NCBI GenBank assembly: GCA_031398915.1 | Contig: JANNOG010000080.1 | Span: 1-5,757 of the forward strand | Source of the DNA: JANNOG01 sp031398915 | GTDB taxonomy: Bacteria > Actinomycetota > Actinomycetes > Actinomycetales > JBBAYJ01 | Length of the DNA stretch: 5,757 nt | Direction of reading: 5' to 3' | In this document: piece by piece, positions 4,820 to 5,757 of the stretch | Layout of the letters: each line of letters opens with the position of its first letter | Numbering within the stretch: the first letter of the stretch is position 1 | Position numbers and translations under genes: made by a program | The notes under the pieces: generated by a model | Seen by the model: the letters and a program-made list of their open reading frames with translations, nothing else | What the model was told of the DNA's origin: nothing | The model's database searches: none

Positions 4820-5541
4820 TCACCCACCCCCGGTAGACTGGCCTCGGGGCCGCCCCCCGGAGAGGGTGGGGGATGCCGTCAGTGTCGCGCTGGCATTTGT
4901 CCTGGTCAGGGCGTTTTGTTGGCGCAGTGGATCGGTGGCGAATGCCTTCACGCCGGTGGCGAAGTCGGTGATCGCGCGGAAGCCGAGGCGTCGGGTGGCT
5001 TCGGTCGGGTCTGCCACGACGTGGCGGATGTCGGTCGCGAGGTCGCCGACGGTGTGAGGTTCGCCGGAGCAGATGTTCAGCGGGGTGAGGGTGCTCGGAC
5101 GGTGAGGGCTTCGCAGTTCTCCAGCGATGACCGGAAGAGCGACGTGACGCCCGAGTACGGGGTGTCGCGGGGCATTCTCGGACCGTAGACGTTGTGGTAG
5201 CGCAGGGCCCACACTGAGCCGCCGGTTTGCCGGGCCCAGGCGGCGGCGTAGTGCTCCTGCGTCAACTTGCTCGCGGCGTAGGGAGCTGCGCGGGTCCAGG
5301 GGGAGCGTCCTCGGGGACTATCAGCGGCTCCAGCGCGGAACCGCAGTGCGGGCATGGTGGCTCGTAGTCGCTCACGTCGTCGCCGACGACCTCATGGCGT
5401 TCGGTCCAGGCAGGCCGCGGGCCCACTGTGGGCTTGCGGCAGGAGGGCGTCGAGCAGCACCGGCTCGGCACCTCCTGCAGCCAGCGCGTCGGCGATGTGG
5501 GACCCGATGAAACCGGCTCCGCCGGTGAGGAGAACTCGCAC
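4820..5541 (-). pseudogene. NAD-dependent epimerase/dehydratase (UDP-sugar epimerase type), multiply broken
   Basis: A short-chain sugar-nucleotide epimerase, starting at GTG 5541-5539. The NAD-binding N-terminus is sound (VRVLLTGGAGFIGSHIADAL, GxxGxxG). The frame then breaks near 5404 (one extra base), giving a TGA at 5394-5392. A second frame carries HEVVGDD, then YEPPCPHCGSALEP. Two further single-base insertions (near the run of five G at 5299-5303 and near 5283) restore the first frame, with YAASKL (the Tyr-x-x-x-Lys pair), ALRYHNVYGPRMPRDTPYSG and FRSSLEN; this ends at TGA near 5087. A third frame carries LTPLNICSGEPHTVGDLATD and RHVVADPTEATRRLGFRA to TGA 4822-4820. Compared with the family layout as I remember it, blocks are missing after GDDVSD (about 85 residues, with the catalytic Ser/Thr), after SSLEN (about 30) and after LATD (about 20). 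About 230 codons remain of an expected ~350. Non-functional as written. Confidence 0.85.
4878..4894 (+). terminator. Weak hairpin that may end the two-component transcript
   Basis: The arms gtcagtg and cgctggc can form a 7-bp RNA stem (two G-U pairs) with a TCG loop on the plus strand, followed by atttgt. The G-U pairs make it stable only in the plus-strand transcript, the direction of the kinase operon. It lies 113 nt after the kinase stop, within the 3' tail of the opposite-strand epimerase. The short stem makes this tentative. Confidence 0.25.
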
Positions 5542-5548
5542 GTGATCG

Positions 5549-5554
5549 ACGCTA
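5549..5554 (-). promoter_or_regulatory. -10-like motif of the epimerase gene, leaderless spacing
   Basis: On the minus strand TAGCGT (fits TAnnnT) ends 7 nt before the GTG start at 5541, which would put transcription start at or next to the start codon. No Shine-Dalgarno sequence precedes the GTG, consistent with a leaderless mRNA. No convincing -35 hexamer is visible. Confidence 0.4.
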
Positions 5555-5623
5555 GAACGGTCGGGCCCGCGACACTCGCCGCCGCAGCGACACGTCACGG
5601 AACCGTCAGATCCGACCATTGGC

Positions 5624-5629
5624 TACGGT
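5624..5629 (+). promoter_or_regulatory. -10-like motif of moaB, leaderless spacing
   Basis: TACGGT (fits TAnnnT) ends 7 nt before the moaB ATG at 5637, placing transcription start at or beside the A of ATG. The bases between are pyrimidine-rich with no Shine-Dalgarno sequence, as expected of the leaderless transcripts common in actinobacteria. A GGAACC at 5599-5604 could be read as an upstream promoter element, but its spacing is not standard for a housekeeping promoter. Confidence 0.45.
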
Positions 5630-5636
5630 TGTCCGC

Positions 5637-5757
5637 ATGGAACGCAGCGCGCAGCGCCTCGGCCGCGCCCTCGTCGTGATCGTGGACGACCGGGTGGCGC
5701 ACGGTGAGCACGACAACAGCACGGGACCACTGGTCACCGAACTGCTCGAAGAGGCAG
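5637..5757 (+). CDS. moaB: MogA/MoaB-family molybdenum cofactor protein, MoaB2-like (N-terminal 40 residues)
   Basis: The frame begins ATG 5637 and runs off the window. It reads MERSAQRLGRALVVIVDDRV, then AHGEHDNSTGPLVTELLEEA. The pattern ALVV-V-DR-x-G-x-x-D-x-S/T-GPLVTELL is the N-terminal signature of MogA/MoaB proteins and is very close to mycobacterial MoaB2 as I recall it. MogA/MoaB proteins bind molybdopterin and the active members adenylate it during molybdenum cofactor synthesis; MoaB2's exact role is less certain. In M. tuberculosis moaB2 directly follows pepD, so its presence downstream of an HtrA/PepD-type protease here supports that neighbourhood. The gene is divergent from the broken epimerase with 95 nt between the starts. 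The start is fixed by the family N-terminus and the leaderless promoter-like motif. Confidence 0.85.
   Translation, partial: MERSAQRLGRALVVIVDDRVAHGEHDNSTGPLVTELLEEA

Noticed and set aside
4816..4839. Promoter-like tagact (4834-4839) with ttcgtc (4816-4821) on the plus strand
   Set aside because: Spacer of only 12 nt and no plausible plus-strand gene downstream; ATG 4873 leads only to a short frame.
2437..5757. Functional molybdenum locus made of the SUOX-type remnant and moaB
   Set aside because: The enzyme is only a 42-codon fragment, and moaB's position is better explained by the known pepD-moaB2 neighbourhood.

Overview
High GC content, G/C-ending third codon positions and the gene families point to an actinomycete, most likely in or near the Pseudonocardiaceae. 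The family guess rests on remembered resemblance of the protease, epimerase and spacer repeats, not on a search. The clearest anchor is an HtrA/PepD-type serine protease near the left and the first 40 codons of a MoaB2-type protein at the right edge. In mycobacteria these two genes are adjacent (pepD-moaB2). Here about 3.8 kb separates them.

Layout: (1) 1-106, minus strand: N-terminus of a membrane protein, overlapping the stop of (2) 106 to about 600, minus strand: the C-terminal part of a CNNM/CorC-type transporter (second CBS motif plus CorC_HlyC domain) without its membrane domain. (3) At about 600 this fragment meets, 5' end to 5' end, the plus-strand HtrA protease, which also lacks its natural N-terminus but keeps membrane anchor, catalytic triad and PDZ domain. 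(4) 1866-2436 has no convincing gene. It holds three strong hairpins, a tandem pair of 30-bp palindromic repeats and a long imperfect inverted repeat. (5) 2437-2562, minus strand: about 42 codons of a sulfite-oxidase-type molybdopterin enzyme, including the Mo-ligand Cys motif, cut at both ends. (6) 2516-4765, plus strand: a tight operon of a four-helix membrane protein, an OmpR-type response regulator and a three-helix histidine kinase with no evident extracellular sensor domain. (7) 4766-4819: short spacer with DnaA-box-like repeats. (8) 4820-5541, minus strand: an NAD-dependent epimerase broken by several frameshifts and internal deletions. (9) 5637-end, plus strand: moaB, divergent from the epimerase. 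Both have a -10-like motif 7 nt before the start codon, suggesting leaderless transcripts.

The two-component operon looks intact: the kinase would sense a membrane or envelope state, perhaps with the upstream membrane protein, and signal to the DNA-binding regulator. The protease is an envelope quality-control enzyme.

The striking overall property is damage: four of the nine protein-coding loci are truncated or fragmented at separate sites. This is either genuine gene decay or a draft assembly with mis-joins and small indels; the sequence alone cannot separate them. I found no CRISPR array, tRNA, rRNA, transposase gene or clearly new multi-gene system. The best candidate for something under-described is the membrane protein / regulator / intramembrane-sensing kinase operon.
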